Source: Citrus sinensis
Lineage: Eukaryota > Streptophyta > Magnoliopsida > Sapindales > Rutaceae
NCBI RefSeq assembly: GCF_022201045.2
Contig: NC_068561.1
Span: 25,798,501 to 25,862,500, forward strand
Reading direction: 5' to 3'
Length of the DNA stretch: 64,000 nt
Shown piece by piece: positions 11,923-24,761 of the stretch. Within the stretch, counting starts at the first letter, position 1. Each line of letters starts with the position of its first letter. The position numbers and the translations under genes are program-made. The notes below the pieces were generated by a model, which saw nothing but the letters and a program-made list of their open reading frames with translations, was not told the DNA's origin and searched no databases.

Positions 11923-14900
11923 TTATTCAAGGTGGTCGTGTGGTCTAATTGACATGAACATAGCAGCATACCTTCTAAGCCTTCGTTCAATGCCCTCAAT
12001 TTCGTTTCCCATTACATGACTCACATTTTCTGCGGTACCGCCTCTAATTCTAATCCTGTATCTCCTCCAAGCAAATTGTATATTCACAGCTGCCCATGTT
12101 CTCCAATTTGATGAGTAATATCTTGTTATTCTCTTAAGCCTCTCATCGGCTAACTTGTACCGAAAATGATCAGCAATGTACCTCAAGTCACTCGCATTGA
12201 GGCCATATGCCTCTACTGATTCCATGCAAGTAAATGTTGCCGGGGATGCCGGAAGCCGGTCCTTGAATGGCCGGCGGAGGCACCATGAGAGCAGCTCATC
12301 CCCCAGGAAGCCACCAGGGCCGAGTACACTAGTGGCTAGCTTGCCTTTGCTTAGGCTTTGGCTACGTTTAATGCGGCCTCGGACTAAGAACACCATTCTT
12401 GACACAGGGTTCCCTTCTCTTATTATCTGCGACGACATGAGTATATTATAAAAGTCTAATTCACAGTAGTTTGAGACATAGCTTGATTTTAATTTTGCAG
12501 TCCAAGTTCGTACTTTACCTTTTCATCTTTGGAGTATATAAGGGCCTTGACTCGGTCGCATATATTGTCAAGAACAAGATCATCCAAGCAATGGAAAAGA
12601 GGTACCTACATGCCAAAATATTAGAACTGAAAAGACAAATTCTAGAGTAAGTTATTCTACCAGTGGCGCGTCGGTGCTCAACAACGTTATATAGTCGCTA
12701 AACAATAGAGAGTAGATTAGTTGTTCAAATCCTGTATTTGAAATTGGTAGCTAGTCTAGAACATATACAATGCTATGTGACTTTGCCGTATGTGGTACCT
12801 TTTTGACAAGGTCTAGGCAAAGATAACGCTTAATGTCCCTCCTTAGCCCTTGAGGCAAGTCTTCAATCCAATCCAATTCATCTTCTCCCATGGTTGCCCA
12901 TCGCTGCCGTTCGAAATGGCGTACCCGCCACTTCAAACCCGACGTCAACTGCCTTCGCCTCATCCACCATTCCATATCTCGACTTCTCAACTGTATTTTC
13001 TTCCTCCTTGCCATTACCACTTGCAACGACACCTTCAATAATTTTTTGTTCAATTTTTTTTTTTTTAAAAAAGTCTATATTATCGGACTAAATGTGATGT
13101 AAATAAGCTATAATATGTGGAGCTCAAGTCCAATTTAAGTCTGAATTTTGTAAAACCCGAATGACTTGAAATCATTAGAGAAAATCAATTCAAATGTCAC
13201 CTGGATATTTCCAACTAGTAAAGTGAAGAGTGTCAAGCCACAGAGCACAATGCATATGCTAAACATCACTTCTAGCACATTACTTGTGGGCTCAAGCTCA
13301 TTGCCAAAAGAGCTGCAATGAATGAAAGATAAATTAATGCCTAATGTTATTTTAACAATATTTTAATGCATAACGTGAGCGTTCACGTCCTGAATTAACA
13401 GTAGCATCCTGTATCATATATATGTATGTGTATATAGTTTTGGATTAGAATTGTAGTATAAGGCTTGTTATTACAGAACTGCAATCTTAGTTGTTTTCTT
13501 ACCTCAGGTTTAACAAGCCCCAGAAAATGGGATAAAGGATTGTATCAGCAGTGGAGTTGCTAGAAATGACAGGAAGAGCTGCCGCATATATGCCATATCT
13601 GTACGGTCCATCATCATCTAAACACGATGATTTCCCGACCATCAACGCCAACGGGAACTCGGATTTATGATACACCTTTGAGCAAGACACAGGAAAATCA
13701 CAACTTTTGCTATTCTCACATTGCTGCTGGAGACATGAAACTATACGTTGGGTCGCCAGTGCATACCAGCACCCTCCCGCAACCTGGAAATCAAAAACAT
13801 AAATAAATGTGCGTAGATTCTGTATCCCAAAACCACGAGCCTAATTGTGGGATTCAATTACTGCAATGAACAAGATTAAGTGTAACCCTTTTACATGTGA
13901 GAAGATTAAGTAGGCAATGAGATTGATGCAGAAACCCCACCAAACTGTACCAAAAATGTACCCTGTGACCTTCCTCATTCTTCTCATTAAGCAGAGGCTG
14001 TGATACACTTTAGGCAGGAACTGAAACAATATAACTAATATAAGTATCGTCATAATCAGCTTCATTCTGTCTTCTTTGATTAGTTTTGGTACCACCAGCC
14101 ATAATACTGCCTGCAAAAATTTGGGGGGAAAAAGAAAACTCAAGATTGATGTTCAAACTAGAAAATATACTTGATTTTTTGGCAAAACACCAAATAGATC
14201 CAAAACATTAGTCCAAACAAAAGATGACAAAATTAGGGATACGTGATCTTAGTATTTATTTAATCAAATCATCTTCGTTGCACGTTTCAAAATCTAACTT
14301 TGAGAATAATTATTGTTATTTAATTTGACAACACTATTTTAAATATGTTGAAGTCTGCATTGGAGAACAATTTTTATTTTTTTCTCAAGTGTTTTAGCAT
14401 TATCATCTAATGGAGATATGTAGATCTCCACTTGTAGCAACAACGGAATAACATCAACTAGTAACATCAGATAATGTCAAACTTACAACTAAATATATTG
14501 AAAATTCATATAAAACATTACATGTAAGACGTTACATATTATAAGATGTTTGGGTATACACATGATACGATAGTGAGGGGGCGGTTATAAGATTATGACG
14601 AGGCAACAAATATTAAATGGACTGCATCTGCATGCGTTGAGGCTGAAATTCAAAAGAAGGTTGGCTGACAGCTAACCTGAGGAATCGGTAGTATGACAAA
14701 AACATCAAGCCAAAATTTTGTAGGAGATATGACATAGTGACGAGCAATCGCACGTGCGTCCCACACGAGTTTGCCACAACCGACAACAAGCGATTCCCTG
14801 GACACGTAAGCCAGCCTGAACTGAAGCCACAAGTGCCACAAATGCACGACATCAACGCACGTGCGAATAACCGTCACAATCAGTGCCAGCTCAGCATCCA

Positions 14901-15362
14901 TGTAGACACAAGGGGCCCCACCTCTACCAGGCGCAACGTACAAGGAAAACACGTAAAAGAACAGGGGATCGACGGCCAGGGCAATCCCACGAGCCAGCAA
15001 CAAAACTCTGTTCAACTTTTGGACGAAATCACAGCGCGGGTCCAAGATGCGGGTCCGGGTCTGATAATCGGGTCGAGATTGGGGGAGGGGTGATCCAGCA
15101 GCAGAGGGTTGGTGGTGGGCGTGGGAGCTGGAGAAGCCAGGTTGAGTGGTGCATGCGTTGCAGTACTCAATGATTGAACCAAATTTAATTATGTGCTCCC
15201 CGTTGTTGCTATGGTTACCATCTGATCTACCTTGACTGCATAACCTTGCAAGAAAATAAATTATAGAAAAATAAATGTTAAATTTCTTTTCTTTTTCTTT
15301 TTTCCTTTTGGGGGAGGGGGGGATATTAAAATTCAGAGAGAAGAAGATGACCTGAAGAACAT
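11923..15362 (-). CDS. Cyclic nucleotide-gated ion channel, CNGC4-type, diverged copy (CNGC4-A)
   Basis: Eight exons on the minus strand: 15362-15352, 15244-14677, 14110-13895, 13783-13503, 13312-13201, 13032-12799, 12605-12519 and 12426-11923. They give about 670 residues. Order: a short N terminus with a CNACT motif, S1 to S6, a pore, a C-linker, a cyclic nucleotide-binding domain with phosphate cassette PGGFLGDELLSWCL, an IQ motif (AAVNIQFAWRRYR) and the CNGC4-style tail AMFMSIRPHDHLE. Plant CNGCs are plasma-membrane, Ca2+-permeable channels regulated by calmodulin; CNGC4 acts with CNGC2 in immunity and development. Intron positions and phases equal those of the plus-strand copy at 25170; exons 3, 5 and 7 have the same lengths in both (216, 112, 87). 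Oddities: coding exon 1 is only 11 nt, the filter triplet is Gly-Asn-Glu (about 362-364), and the loop before the pore is 12 residues shorter and lacks two cysteines. The stop TAA lies inside an AATAAA word (11927-11922). Confidence 0.88.
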
Positions 15363-15877
15363 TGTCTTTGGTCTTGTGGAGTGTGGAGGGTGTGATCAGA
15401 ACGAGATGATGGGAGAGAAAGAATTAACAAGTTAGGAGAGGCTAGGTAATCACTATATTTAATATTAATTTGAAGATGTTAGCCTTACCCCTACTGAGTT
15501 TGTATATGCTGTATTTGTGCAATAACTCCATCATCACCGCACATGAGCGTCTTGGATTATGGTGCTCATTAAACTTCACAGAGACAACTCATTTTATTAG
15601 TCATAATTAATTGGGTTATAATAATCTTATTCAACAAGTTAATAAACTTTCCAAATATATGTGATTAGGAGGGGCCGGGCATGCATAAACTGAAACGCGT
15701 GTTCCAAAGCAAATCACTCCTTTGATGCCCTCTTTTTACTTAATATCAAATTATTATAAAAGTTGTTGTAGTTTATTATTTTATTATTATATCTTTATGA
15801 AATTCATTATTTTATTATATTTTCTATTAGTTAATCAGTTGATTGATATACATATATACGTACATACTATATACATA

Positions 15878-16080
15878 TTCAATTCGAAATTTTAAAGTGC
15901 GGGAATATCCGGAAAAATATATAAACCGTGTGATTTAAGCGCTTCAAGTTGTAAGTCTTTAAATCTCAGACTTTTCCCGTACTTTAAGATTCCGGACCGG
16001 AAAACTACTATATATATATATTCTAATTCAGGATTTTAAAGTGTGGGAAAATACGAAAAACTTTTAAAACCTTGTGATTT
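15878..16080. repeat. Two direct and one inverted copies of a diverged ~59-bp sequence
   Basis: 15878-15936 (TTCAATTCGAAATTTTAAAG then TGCGGGAATATCCGGAAAAA) matches 16021-16080 (TTCTAATTCAGGATTTTAAA then GTGTGGGAAAATACGAAAAA); both end in GTGATTT. Between them, CCCGTACTTTAAGATTCCGG (about 15977-15996) is an inverted partial copy. It may be an eroded foldback transposon. Confidence 0.5.
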
Positions 16081-17343
16081 TAATTCTTTAATTTCATAAT
16101 TCTTTAAAACCGTGTATTATGAATTCAAACAAACTTGTCATGCATGTCTTAAGAAAATACCCTTTAATTGTATGTACGTATAATGTAATGTATTATAACA
16201 AAGATTAATGATGATGGACATCCCAAATTTTCTATTCTAAATGACGTGTCATTCATTGAGTAGTTAGTAATTTTTAACAAGACTTAAAGTAAATTAATTG
16301 TATTATTTTACCATTCAATTGATAAATGTCACATCATCTAGATTGCATTTTAAAATTAAAAAATTTAAGATTGGTAATAGATCTTACCAATAGAGAGGCA
16401 TTTGAAATATATAAATTGCCTATCTAGTTAGTTTTTATGCAGAGTGTATACACACACATATGTACATTTGTACATACGTTGTAATCATATGTTATCACAT
16501 TGTATTAATGATCTATTTTTCATGATCATCGGGTGCTGCAATATATAGAAGCCACCTTCAAGGCAATAGCTTCTAAATTGCTAAACGTGTATGGACAAGT
16601 TAATTAAAAATGCAAGTACGTATATGGTAGGAGGCCCAACGAAATACAAACTGTTTTTTGTTGAATGCATGATAATTTTGAGTAATTAATCCTTTTTAAT
16701 AAGAATCCAATATTTAATAATAATATGTAGCTATAGTTTTCAGGTTCATATTAGGTAGTTTATGCGAGAAGTAATGGACTATTGATTTCAGATAGGGGAA
16801 CAGAGCAATACACGCAAAATACAAACTCTCATGGGTACACTATTATTAGATGAAAATGTTAAAAAATATTACACAGTTATTAACGCTCGTGACTCGTTTT
16901 GCGCTAGGTTTTTAATATTTTCTGAGAGAGCTTGTCGCATTTTTTTAATGTAAAAGATATCAGATTATATATATTAAAAAATTGTGGAGATTTGTCTTTT
17001 CTGAGATTTACCTGGACCTACGTGCATGAAAATAAGATTTTGTAACATTTTTGTGGGGCTGACGTGTTTTCACTTTTACAATGTTACAAAACAGTCCTCA
17101 AAATTTGCTTCTGAAGATGCATGTGCTGCATATGAGTAGTGCTTCTGCTGCGAGTTTCTTTGCAACGGATGCCCAAGCAAGCAAAAGTGCTTTCTACCAG
17201 ACTTGTGATTCACGTTATTATAATTAAATATAATATTGTCGTCCTCAACTTTCAAAAAGTGCTTTTCGAGACAAGAATCTCTATCCCATATATGTGATTA
17301 CGACATCGATCGAGAATTTGAACTCTGCATTTTGTGATACCTT

Positions 17344-17362
17344 GCTAGCTAGCTAGCTAGCT
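17344..17362. repeat. AGCT tetranucleotide run
   Basis: GCTAGCTAGCTAGCTAGCT is a perfect run of a self-complementary tetramer. It lies in the CNGC4 intergenic spacer. Confidence 0.8.
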
Positions 17363-18867
17363 TCTTCGTCAATACACATCGTTTCTTTCCTTTGCATTTG
17401 AGTGGAAGATTCCTAAAGCATATGTAACTTTCCGTACGTACAGCCATCCAAATGGGAGCCCCGGAAAGCAATTACAAGAAAAATAAAAAATAAAAAATAA
17501 AAAATGACATTTTTTTTTTGTGGGGTACCCAAAAGTGCTGGTCACTTGCATTAATGCCGTATCTTTTGTTTACTTTTTAATTTTTGGATTCAGTTTATAC
17601 GAACCATCTCCCAAGTTTTTCAAAAGCACTTCCAACTTTGTATTGTTAATAAATATATCATCTTTCGTGCAAGATGAATTTAATTTGTTGTTTTGTTCTG
17701 TTGAGTCATTATTTAGGAAAAGATCCATCTCTTATTTTACTACAATAAGAGATAAGTTAAAAAAAATAAAAAGAAATACAAATACTAATTAATATTTTAT
17801 GAAATAAAATACATTACATCAAAGTTGTACGTAACATGAGCTTGCTTTATTAAAATAAAAAATCTCTTTATTGAAAATTGTTGCTGATTTGTTTATATTA
17901 TAAAAGCTTTGACAAGGTACATGGTATTAAGCTAGATTCTTTTCTTTTGAGGCTTGAATAAATATATTTGATTAAATATCACTTTGCTTAAACTACCACT
18001 CAATTCATTAATTGTTTCCTTTTTAGAGTACGTTTACTTCATGAATTATGATTCTCTACTATAGGAGCTTACCTTAATTTTGAAACATTCTTTGACATAC
18101 ATGTATTTTGAATCATATTCCTCTCACGAGATTATAATCCACTGTATTAATAATTATCAATTACCTATATTTCGCTCAAGAAAGAAACTTTTTTTTTTAA
18201 TCAAAAAATAGAAACTTAAATCACGAGAGAATTCTAAAATAATCATCAATCATATATAAATGCATATGATATTGTAATTTAAAACTCAAATTATGGAACA
18301 ATCTTTGTTTGGAGAAGCATGTGATTAATATTGTGATAAAAAAAATAATAAAAGAATAGTTGAACCACTTATGACTATCAAGTACGCCGAAAGAATTTTA
18401 TGAAATCGAGGTGATTAAGCCCAGACGAGGAGGGGTAGACAATGATAAATTGTACGGTACATGAGCTTGTAATATGAAAAAGGAAGGGTGGCAAACTGAA
18501 AAAGGTACATACTTCGATCGTATTTGAATAACAGATTTAATTTTTAATTTATAAGATAAAAAGATGCTATATATGAATACATTTAATCGTTACATATTGT
18601 CTGTGGTCGATTCATGTATCAAGAGATCTAGGTTTACGAAATTTTAATGGACAGATATCACAATGTATTAGTAACCACAGTATGAAACTATTTCAGAATA
18701 TATCCAATTATACTTTGCTTTTTAATTAGTTTCTGATCTCTAATCAATCAAAATGCAATAAAGACAATCATATATACAAACAGTCTCAATTAAGAACTAG
18801 AGCTGATAATAAAATTTTAATATAGTCACGTCCACTTTCAGAAAGCAAAATAATGCAACTCTTTCAG

Positions 18868-18900
<33 letters not shown>
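18868..18900. repeat. ATT microsatellite, 11 units
   Basis: Uninterrupted ATT triplets; a likely polymorphic marker. Confidence 0.9.
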
Positions 18901-19469
18901 TCAATAGGATGAGAAAAAAAGATAAAAAGGATAATGAGATTGCTTGCTGTCTTTTTTGTCTCGTGGGAAAAGCAAAACGTGATGCACGGTGACTTATAAA
19001 AGTTAAAAAGATGCTTAATCATCGACTGCATGCCCAATAATTGGCACTAACCTCGAGCGGCTCCATATTATTATTTTTTTTAAAAAAATAAATTATGTAG
19101 GATTAGTCTGTTGAAATGTGCATGTAATTATTGTGCAAACTAATGGTTTAACAAACAAACCGCAGTCTGAATGGCAAGGATGTTATACTTCTCTATTTCA
19201 CTTATTGTAAAAAAAAATAATAAAAATTAAGGGAACAAGATACATAAGGTCCATAAAATCTATTAATTCATTCTCATAAAATTTGTAGTAAAAAGAAAAA
19301 AAAAAAAAAAACAGAGAAAATCCTTTTGGGGGAAGGACCACAACTTCAATTCCAACCACAATATTTGGAATCTCCAACAGCTAAAGTTTAATTAAGATCT
19401 GAATGTCTTGTAGCTTATTTACTTCCACATGAGGGCCACAAAATTATTAGACTCTAGTTGTTTCTTTTC

Positions 19470-19498
19470 TTTTTTTTTTTTGGGGGGGGGGGGGGGGG
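19470..19498. repeat. T12-G17 homopolymer junction
   Basis: A run of 12 T is followed directly by 17 G on the plus strand. G runs of this length can form quadruplexes and are prone to length errors in sequencing. Confidence 0.85.
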
Positions 19499-20005
19499 CT
19501 TATTGAAGTATGCATACTGCGGGCAGCTAATTAAGGTGGGACTAGGGCGTGAGTCATATGACCCTTTGTTGGTCTAAGATGTGAACTGTGTGTGAGCTAC
19601 AAGACAGAAGCAAGTTGTCTGCATGGACCAGCCATATCTCTTGCGCACAAATTATTACTGATCTGTTGATATCTATGTCTAATGCCAATCTTTATGATAA
19701 CCCCAGCATTCAGTGTCACTCGATATATGAACAACAACTGCACACTTGATGAGATGTGGTAACTACCCAGCAGTAAAATCAAGATTTTAGTTCCTCGACA
19801 AGCCAGCCATAATATATTCAAATTTTATGTAGCTCGCAATTAGTCAATTTTGAGGGTTAAAAAATGTAAATTTACATGTAATGATTAAATATCATTAAAA
19901 CATTTTATATTTCCTCCAGTTTTTGGGGCCTGGTTCAGCCCTCCATTGTAGTTTGTATCAATGCTCATGTATTAGTGATATTAAAATTGTAAATTAACCG
20001 ACTTA

Positions 20006-20264
20006 GGTCCCATTTGGAATTGAGGTACTGTAGTTTTTAAGTTACTGTTGCAGTGGAAAAAAAAACTATAACGATCAAATAAAAGTTAATAATATGTAGT
20101 AAATATAAATTTTAAATATAATTTTGACAAAATTACTAAAGATATAATATATTTTTCATTATGTAAGTGAAAAATCATATCAACATAACTTAAAAGCTAC
20201 AACAGTTAGTGTTTATCAAACACTTTAGTGTTGTACCTACCCAACCTCAATCACAAACACACCC
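20006..20264. mobile_element. Tourist-like (PIF/Harbinger) MITE, 259 bp
   Basis: The left end GGTCCCATTTGGAATTGAGGT and the reverse complement of the right end, GGGTGTGTTTGTGATTGAGGT, agree at about 14 of 21 positions. TTA flanks both sides (20003-20005 and 20265-20267), the expected 3-bp target duplication for this superfamily. The interior is AT-rich and has no open frame, so the element is non-autonomous. Confidence 0.55.
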
Positions 20265-22557
20265 TTAAACAATGTTATTCTTTTATATATTTTAACAACG
20301 TTACATAGTTAAAATGTTGACTGTAAAATTGTTATTCTTTTATATATGTAGGGCCATATCGTTCTCCTTTCTCAACAATATGACTAGTTAGTAGGAAAAA
20401 ATGAACAATATATGAGAGGGGAGGGTCCAATTCAAATGCATGCATGGATAATTATGGATTAAAACTATTGTAGTTTGAATGCTAGAGAAAGGGAAAAACC
20501 AGAAAAAAAAAATAGTACAATTGGGTTAAAAATGATGATATATTCGGAACCTCTTTTACACACTTTATAAAAGATAATGAGATTCACAAGTTCCCTATTT
20601 ACGCAAAAGTAATAATGATCCCCACAAGTGAAAGCTCTACATATTCCTAATTCCTGAACTATAAGTGTTTCTATTTCCCTATTTTTTTTTTGTTAGTTAA
20701 TCATTATTTCATGAAAAATCACAGTAAGGTCAAATTCTGGAATGATTATATTTGGACACGTAATTTTTTATTTTATTGAAATTATATTTGAGGTTTTGAG
20801 TCTGTTCTCACCTTTTTTTTTACATATTTATAAATTTTTTTAATGCGAATACCTACATCTTTTAAAATATGAACACTCTGTATTGATATATTAGTTAGTT
20901 AAATAAAAAAGCTAAATAAGTAAAACAAGAGGGGGAAAAAAAGCTACTGCAATAATTTGCTTCTTCTTCCTTCTTTGTCACGATCCAAGCACATCTTTAC
21001 CCAAAACGGGAATTGGGAAATCTCAGTTTGCCGGAGTCTAATAAACAAAACTCTCTCCTTCCCCTTCAATGGCTCTACACAAATGAAGAAACCTAAGCAT
21101 CACATTCATAATATCAGATGTGATGTTTGGCGCCAAGATGTGATGGGTGCTCACCTAATAAATAAAAACGCAGAATCGCTTTCGTTCTCTGCTGCCTTCA
21201 CAAGTGCTTCCGTATCCGTATTGAGTGTATCGCTCACCCCATGTGAAATTTCGAAGCACAAAGCTTATCACCTTAGCATGTTTCATTCAGACTTCTCTTC
21301 ATTTTTGGACCCACTGGTATTTGGATTTTTTGAAATTCAACAAACATCAATATCTTTATTTTAATTACTTAAAAATCTCAAATAATTGAGTTGAGTGTAT
21401 GATTAGGAGTGTGGTCGTTTTCAATTTTCCGTACATATAATGCTAATCTCACCGTACCACTAGCTACTTGCCAAGAGTAATTAAAATTGAATTAACTGAC
21501 TATGAAAGTTACGAGTAGCGATCAAGAAACTTTGATATTGAAAAATAACATTCATGGAGGTTGATAATTATACCTAACCTGTTTCTAAATAGAAAACTTC
21601 ATTTGAACGAACAACGTACTTGATATAAAATGTGAATATAAAATGAATTGTAAACTCGAACGTTTTAGTCGGATCACATGTAACATATAGGCATTAATTA
21701 ACAAGCTAAATTGAACCAATATATAAAGTGTTCAGAATCCTTTATCTTACTCAAGATGTGGCGAAAGAATTTCTCATCGTTTAGAAGGAAATTGACCTCA
21801 AAATTAAAATTAGAACTTACAAAAACACGCAATTTAAAGACTAATGAAGAATCTTTCATAAGAAAAATCAAATCTCATTTCCGTTTTTGTATGTTATGCT
21901 TCTAACTGAAACTTGTCAGATACAGATATAATTCACGCTTTATAGAACGTAATTTTAATTTTTTAGTAAAAAAATGTTTTTTTTTTCGTAATATACTGTT
22001 GCTTTACTATAATAATTCTAATATTTAAGATATAATCAAAGTACGAGAGCGCAAAAGATATTAGAAATTATTTTTTTAAAAAAAAAATTGATTTTGCGCT
22101 TTCACCCATGGTAATATCAAAAAATTTAAAACAAGTATCGCGGAGCCGGGAGCCCCATACTGACCCACAAATTCTAAATTAAATATAACAAGAAACAAAA
22201 ATCTTTCCATATATAATTGACAGATACCTAGTTTGGCCGTTTGTTTTAAAAGAAAGAAAGAAAAAATTCATTGTGATCGCACCTAGTTGCGAAGGTTACG
22301 TCTCTGCCGAGCAAAATTAAATTATTTGAATTATTATTAATGAAGAATCGTTTAGAAAATCAGTCAGTAATGAAATATTTCCGTCTACTTCATCTGCTCA
22401 AATTATTATTATTATTTTTTTGCAATTTTTGCAACTTGATGTTAATTTGTGGGCTACGTCTTGTCAGTAAGCTGGTTTATGCGGTTTATTGGTAATGTAT
22501 GCTTTTGGAAGAAGCCCGAATGTACTTTTGTTTTATACCTCTCATTCTTTTAATTCT

Positions 22558-22775
22558 ATTTTTTTTTTCTTAACCACGAGGTATTCTAGGGAGAACCCTA
22601 ACTGTGGGAGGCACCTTTAAACTCATACCACAATTCAGATTAGAAGTCACCGCTCGAACAGGGAAGCACATATTCTCCTAACAAAGGCGACTTCCCTGCG
22701 ACTCGAATTGGGGAGCAAATCCAATCAAGCCACTTAAAAGAACTTCATTGCCAGTGGAGCCAACACTTTGTTGGT
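22558..22775 (-). mobile_element. SINE-like retroelement with poly(A) tail
   Basis: Read on the minus strand, the element begins near ACCAACAAAGTGTTGGCTCC. It carries a box-B-like ATTCGAGTC (22708-22700) about 70 nt from the start and a weak box-A-like GGCTCCACTGG. It ends in a run of A (22568-22559 as T on the plus strand). Imperfect 10-bp flanks, TTTTAATTCT (22548-22557) and TTTTAATCCT (22776-22785), match at 9 of 10 positions and look like a target-site duplication. It has no coding capacity. The tRNA origin is inferred only from the promoter boxes. Confidence 0.55.
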
Positions 22776-23596
22776 TTTTAATCCTACTTATTATGTTTCC
22801 TGAAACAGCAGTACAGTACATTTACTTGTGTTGCTGCAAAATGTTTATTAAACCAAAGTAATTTGAAAAATAATTTTTAAACCTCAACGTTTAATTTCAG
22901 AATTACATTAAATTATTTTATTTAAGTATCTGTACTACGGGTTATGTCAAATGATTTCATTTAATCTCATTCACACATGTAGCTATCAAGTATTTATTTT
23001 AATATAGAGTTGGCATTTATCTTAACTTAAACCAAACAAAAAAAAAAGAAAAAAAATTCTCCTCTAACTACAAATCTCTACTATTTTATAACTAGATAGA
23101 GGAGAAATTGTATAATACATCATAAGTAATACAATCAACGTATACATGTATGACATGTATTAGCAATTAAGAAAAAAAATACTTAATCATCAATTTCAAA
23201 AAGTAGATAAGGACTTTGCATATATGGAATAATAATAAACCCAAATTCTCAAGATTCATTAAGTAGTTAACAACTTTCCATGGAATAATGATTACCATTA
23301 GCAGAAACACAATTAATGTTTGTAGGTTGGAGTGGATTTTAAGTTTCTACTTTACTAATAATGTACCAAAACCAAAAATGTTAATCGCTTTCCACGAGAA
23401 GTGCTATTAATTCCTCGTCATATTGACCGTGAAAATGACAATGAAAAGAAGGCATGTTTGTCCGTTAAACAGTAAGAACATAAGTGCATTCATTTTCAAC
23501 TGAATTGTTCTAAGTAGGTAAGAGTGTGAAATTTTACTGCACAAACCACTACATCGTGTAATATTTGTGATTTAATAGCAACATGATGGTGTTGAC

Positions 23597-24306
23597 TAGA
23601 GCTGGCAAAACGGGTCATCGGGTCGTGTTCGTGTCGTGTCAACTTTGTGTCGTGTCAAATTTAGATCGACCCAAACCCGACCCATTTAATAATCGTGTCA
23701 AAATATTGAAACCCAAACCCGACACGGAAAAATAATCGGGTTACCCAATAACCCGTTTAATATCTATATATTGAACAAAAGTTACATCAAATATTTACAC
23801 AATATCATACATACGTATGTACATACATACGTACATACATACATACATAATTTCTCGATATTATAAAATATACATATCTACCAATATATTACACATTTAC
23901 ACTATTGAGGTTTTAATATTATATATATATATAATATTATATATCAATATTATAAAATATACATGTCTATCAATTTTTACACGTTTACACTATTGAAACT
24001 CTAAATGTATTTAAAATTTTATAAATAAAACATTGTGTTTATATTCACCCTTTTAAAAAAAAATAATCTCTAATATTTGAGTTTTAATGATAAGAATATG
24101 TAAATTATTTTAAAATAGAAAATATAATCGGGTCATTGATCGAGTAAATGGGTCAAGAATTTTCACCCTAACCCGACACGGAAAAAAATCGTGTTGACCC
24201 GGACCCGACCTATTTAATAATCGTGTTAAATTTAATGACCCATACCCATTTATTTATGTCGTGTTCGTGTCGGGTAATCGGGTCGTGTCAAATTTTGCCA
24301 GCTCTA
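23597..24306. mobile_element. Non-autonomous hAT-type element, 710 bp
   Basis: Both ends carry the inverted repeat TAGAGCTGGCAAAA. The element is flanked by a perfect 8-bp duplication, GTGTTGAC (23589-23596 and 24307-24314). An 8-bp duplication with a TAGRG-type end is diagnostic of hAT. The subterminal regions hold many copies of GTGTCGTGTC/ACCCGA words in both orientations, as expected for transposase-binding arrays. The middle contains an ACAT/ACGT microsatellite (about 23807-23850) and AT-rich filler. No transposase reading frame is present. Confidence 0.85.
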
Positions 24307-24761
24307 GTGTTGACCCCAAGAGCACTAGTTAATTAAGGAATTCTTTTTTTTTAAAGGGTTAATTAAGGAATCTCAAAGCGAGCGATTAATAAATGTAATT
24401 CTTACCCCAATGGTAACTGATTGCAGCGTCTTGTTGTCAGTGAATATTGAATTAATTAATTCCACTGCATGTAATAAAGGATCAGGATTCTCTCCTGATC
24501 TGAACACTCCGGATCTTTTACCGATCTTGTGCCACATATTTTTTAGTGTTAGTGAATAATTAGGATTTAACTTTTTTAAAAAAAATTTATTAACTACTAA
24601 TTATATTAATAAAATTTACTCTAATAAAAATCAGATCATGAGGGAATCTTAATCCTGTAATAAGTAGCTAGCCAGTGAGATGAGATGATCAAGTGGTTTA
24701 CGTAGTGCATGGCCATGCGTGGTGGTCCATAAGTAAAGCTTGTGTAGATGATCATCGACAT

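Noticed and set aside
12661..12745. GTTCAAATC word suggesting a tRNA or SINE box B in a CNGC4-A intron
   Set aside because: No box A at the proper distance, no stems, no tail.
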